Origin: Bacillota bacterium
Lineage (GTDB): Bacteria; Bacillota; Clostridia; Lachnospirales; Lachnospiraceae
DNA: 7,133 nt
Assembly: GCA_023428655.1 (NCBI GenBank)
Contig: JAEYXC010000029.1
Coordinates: 1 to 7,133 of the forward strand
Reading direction: 5' to 3'
The notes beneath the pieces were generated by a model. The model was not told the origin of the DNA. It was given only the letters and a program-made list of their open reading frames with translations, and ran no database searches. Position 1 is the first letter of the stretch; the number at the start of each line of letters is the position of its first letter. Below, piece by piece: positions 6,521 to 7,133 of this stretch. A program made the translations under genes and the position numbers.

Positions 6521-7133
6521 ATGAAAAAAGTAGTAATATTTGGTGCCAGCGGTGGCGGCAGGAAAATGTATAATTTTATCAAGCAGTTTGAGGGATATGA
6601 GGTCTGCTTATTTTTAGATAATTTTCCGAAGCATAGTACGTACTTAGGATTAGATGTTATGAAACCTGAGCAATTCCTCATTGGGAATGACATCAAGCAA
6701 TATTATTATTGCATAGGTAGTTCCTATTGGTTAGAAATTTATGCACAATTGACAGAGTATGGAATACCAAAAAATCATATTTATAGTAAGCAAGATATAT
6801 TACTTGAGAATAAGAGTTGGTTTATGGAATGTCTTATTAATAATATGAATTATAATAATTCAATTAAACCCAATAAAAAATCAACGGTAATTTTTGATCT
6901 GCTGAATGGTTTTGGACTGGGAGGAGTAGAAAAGTGGTCTTATGATGTAGCAAGAGAATATATGAGTGAAAATAAGGTCGTTTTATTAGGAAACCGAACC
7001 AAAGGAAATCCACCAATGGATTTAGAGAAAAACACATTTTTTATTGATGTTGAAGACGGCAATGATTATAACATGCTTTCAATAAAAGCAATAATTGAGT
7101 TTCTTAAGGAGCATCTTCCCTGTACAGTATATT
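6521..7133 (+). CDS. Glycosyltransferase with N-terminal Rossmann-like domain, 3'-partial
   Basis: An open frame from ATG 6521 runs through 204 codons to the right edge without a stop, so the gene is truncated by the window. AGAGGAG at 6508-6514 lies six bases before the start. Residues 1-90 form a Rossmann-like module: KKVVIFGASGGGRKMYNFI (2-20), CLFLDNF (29-35), KPEQF (48-52) and YYYCIGSS (61-68). It resembles PglD-type N-terminal domains and the C-terminus of the preceding protein. After a polar, Asn-rich linker (about 105-120), residues 121-147 (FDLLNGFGLGGVEKWSYDVA) look like the start of a GT4 glycosyltransferase, in which a glycine-rich loop before a conserved GGVE-type helix binds the acceptor or donor. 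The catalytic C-terminal half lies outside the window, so the GT4 call is provisional. The second half of the visible part is markedly more AT-rich than the upstream genes (about 30% GC over 6721-7080 by hand count). Confidence 0.75.
   Translation, partial: MKKVVIFGASGGGRKMYNFIKQFEGYEVCLFLDNFPKHSTYLGLDVMKPEQFLIGNDIKQYYYCIGSSYWLEIYAQLTEYGIPKNHIYSKQDILLENKSWFMECLINNMNYNNSIKPNKKSTVIFDLLNGFGLGGVEKWSYDVAREYMSENKVVLLGNRTKGNPPMDLEKNTFFIDVEDGNDYNMLSIKAIIEFLKEHLPCTVY

Noticed and set aside
6463..6696. Minus-strand open frame near the right end
   Set aside because: It is antisense to the start of the last glycosyltransferase, which has a good ribosome-binding site and a recognisable nucleotide-binding loop.

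Overview
The window is a 7.1 kb stretch of a surface-polysaccharide (capsule, wall-polymer or cell-surface glycan) biosynthesis cluster, with every gene on the + strand. The organism is probably a low-to-mid GC Firmicute, most likely a clostridial or Lachnospiraceae-type anaerobe. Evidence for this is the strong purine-rich Shine-Dalgarno site ahead of each gene whose start is visible, the moderately AT-rich codons, and CDP-polyol/teichoic-acid-type enzymes. This placement is an inference; no marker gene is present.

Layout. Positions 1-1110 hold the 3' part of a GT-B fold glycosyltransferase whose frame runs off the left edge. Positions 1111-1240 are a 130-base gap with a plausible sigma-A promoter (perfect TATAAT) and a leader hairpin, so a new transcription unit may begin here. 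Positions 1241-2743 encode a NeuB/SpsE-type ulosonic (sialic-like) acid synthase with a SAF domain and a C-terminal cupin. Positions 2798-4021 encode a CDP-glycerol/CDP-ribitol polyol-phosphotransferase of the TagB/TagF/TarL family. Positions 4030-5403 encode a fused IspD-like cytidylyltransferase and short-chain reductase resembling the CDP-ribitol-making Bcs1/Acs1 of Haemophilus influenzae. Positions 5435-6466 encode a GT2 glycosyltransferase with an extra C-terminal Rossmann-like domain. From 6521 to the right edge is the start of another glycosyltransferase, with a similar Rossmann-like domain at its N-terminus followed by the beginning of a GT4-like domain. Gaps between genes from 1241 onward are 8 to 54 bases, with no convincing intrinsic terminator, which fits one operon.

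How the genes may work together (inference). The fused cytidylyltransferase/reductase would reduce a ketose phosphate, by analogy ribulose 5-phosphate, and activate it as a CDP-polyol. The TagB/TagF-like enzyme would transfer the polyol phosphate to the glycan. The glycosyltransferases would build the sugar backbone. The NeuB-cupin protein would supply a nine-carbon (or related) ulosonic acid. The combination predicts a polymer or oligosaccharide carrying both polyol phosphate and an ulosonic acid. No CMP-ulosonate synthetase, sugar 2-epimerase, flippase or polymerase lies within the window, so the pathway is incomplete here.

The most interesting points are the three-part NeuB-SAF-cupin protein beside CDP-polyol genes, two neighbouring glycosyltransferases carrying a similar auxiliary Rossmann domain at opposite ends, and a clear fall in GC content inside the last gene. 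All functional assignments come from reading motifs; no database search was possible.
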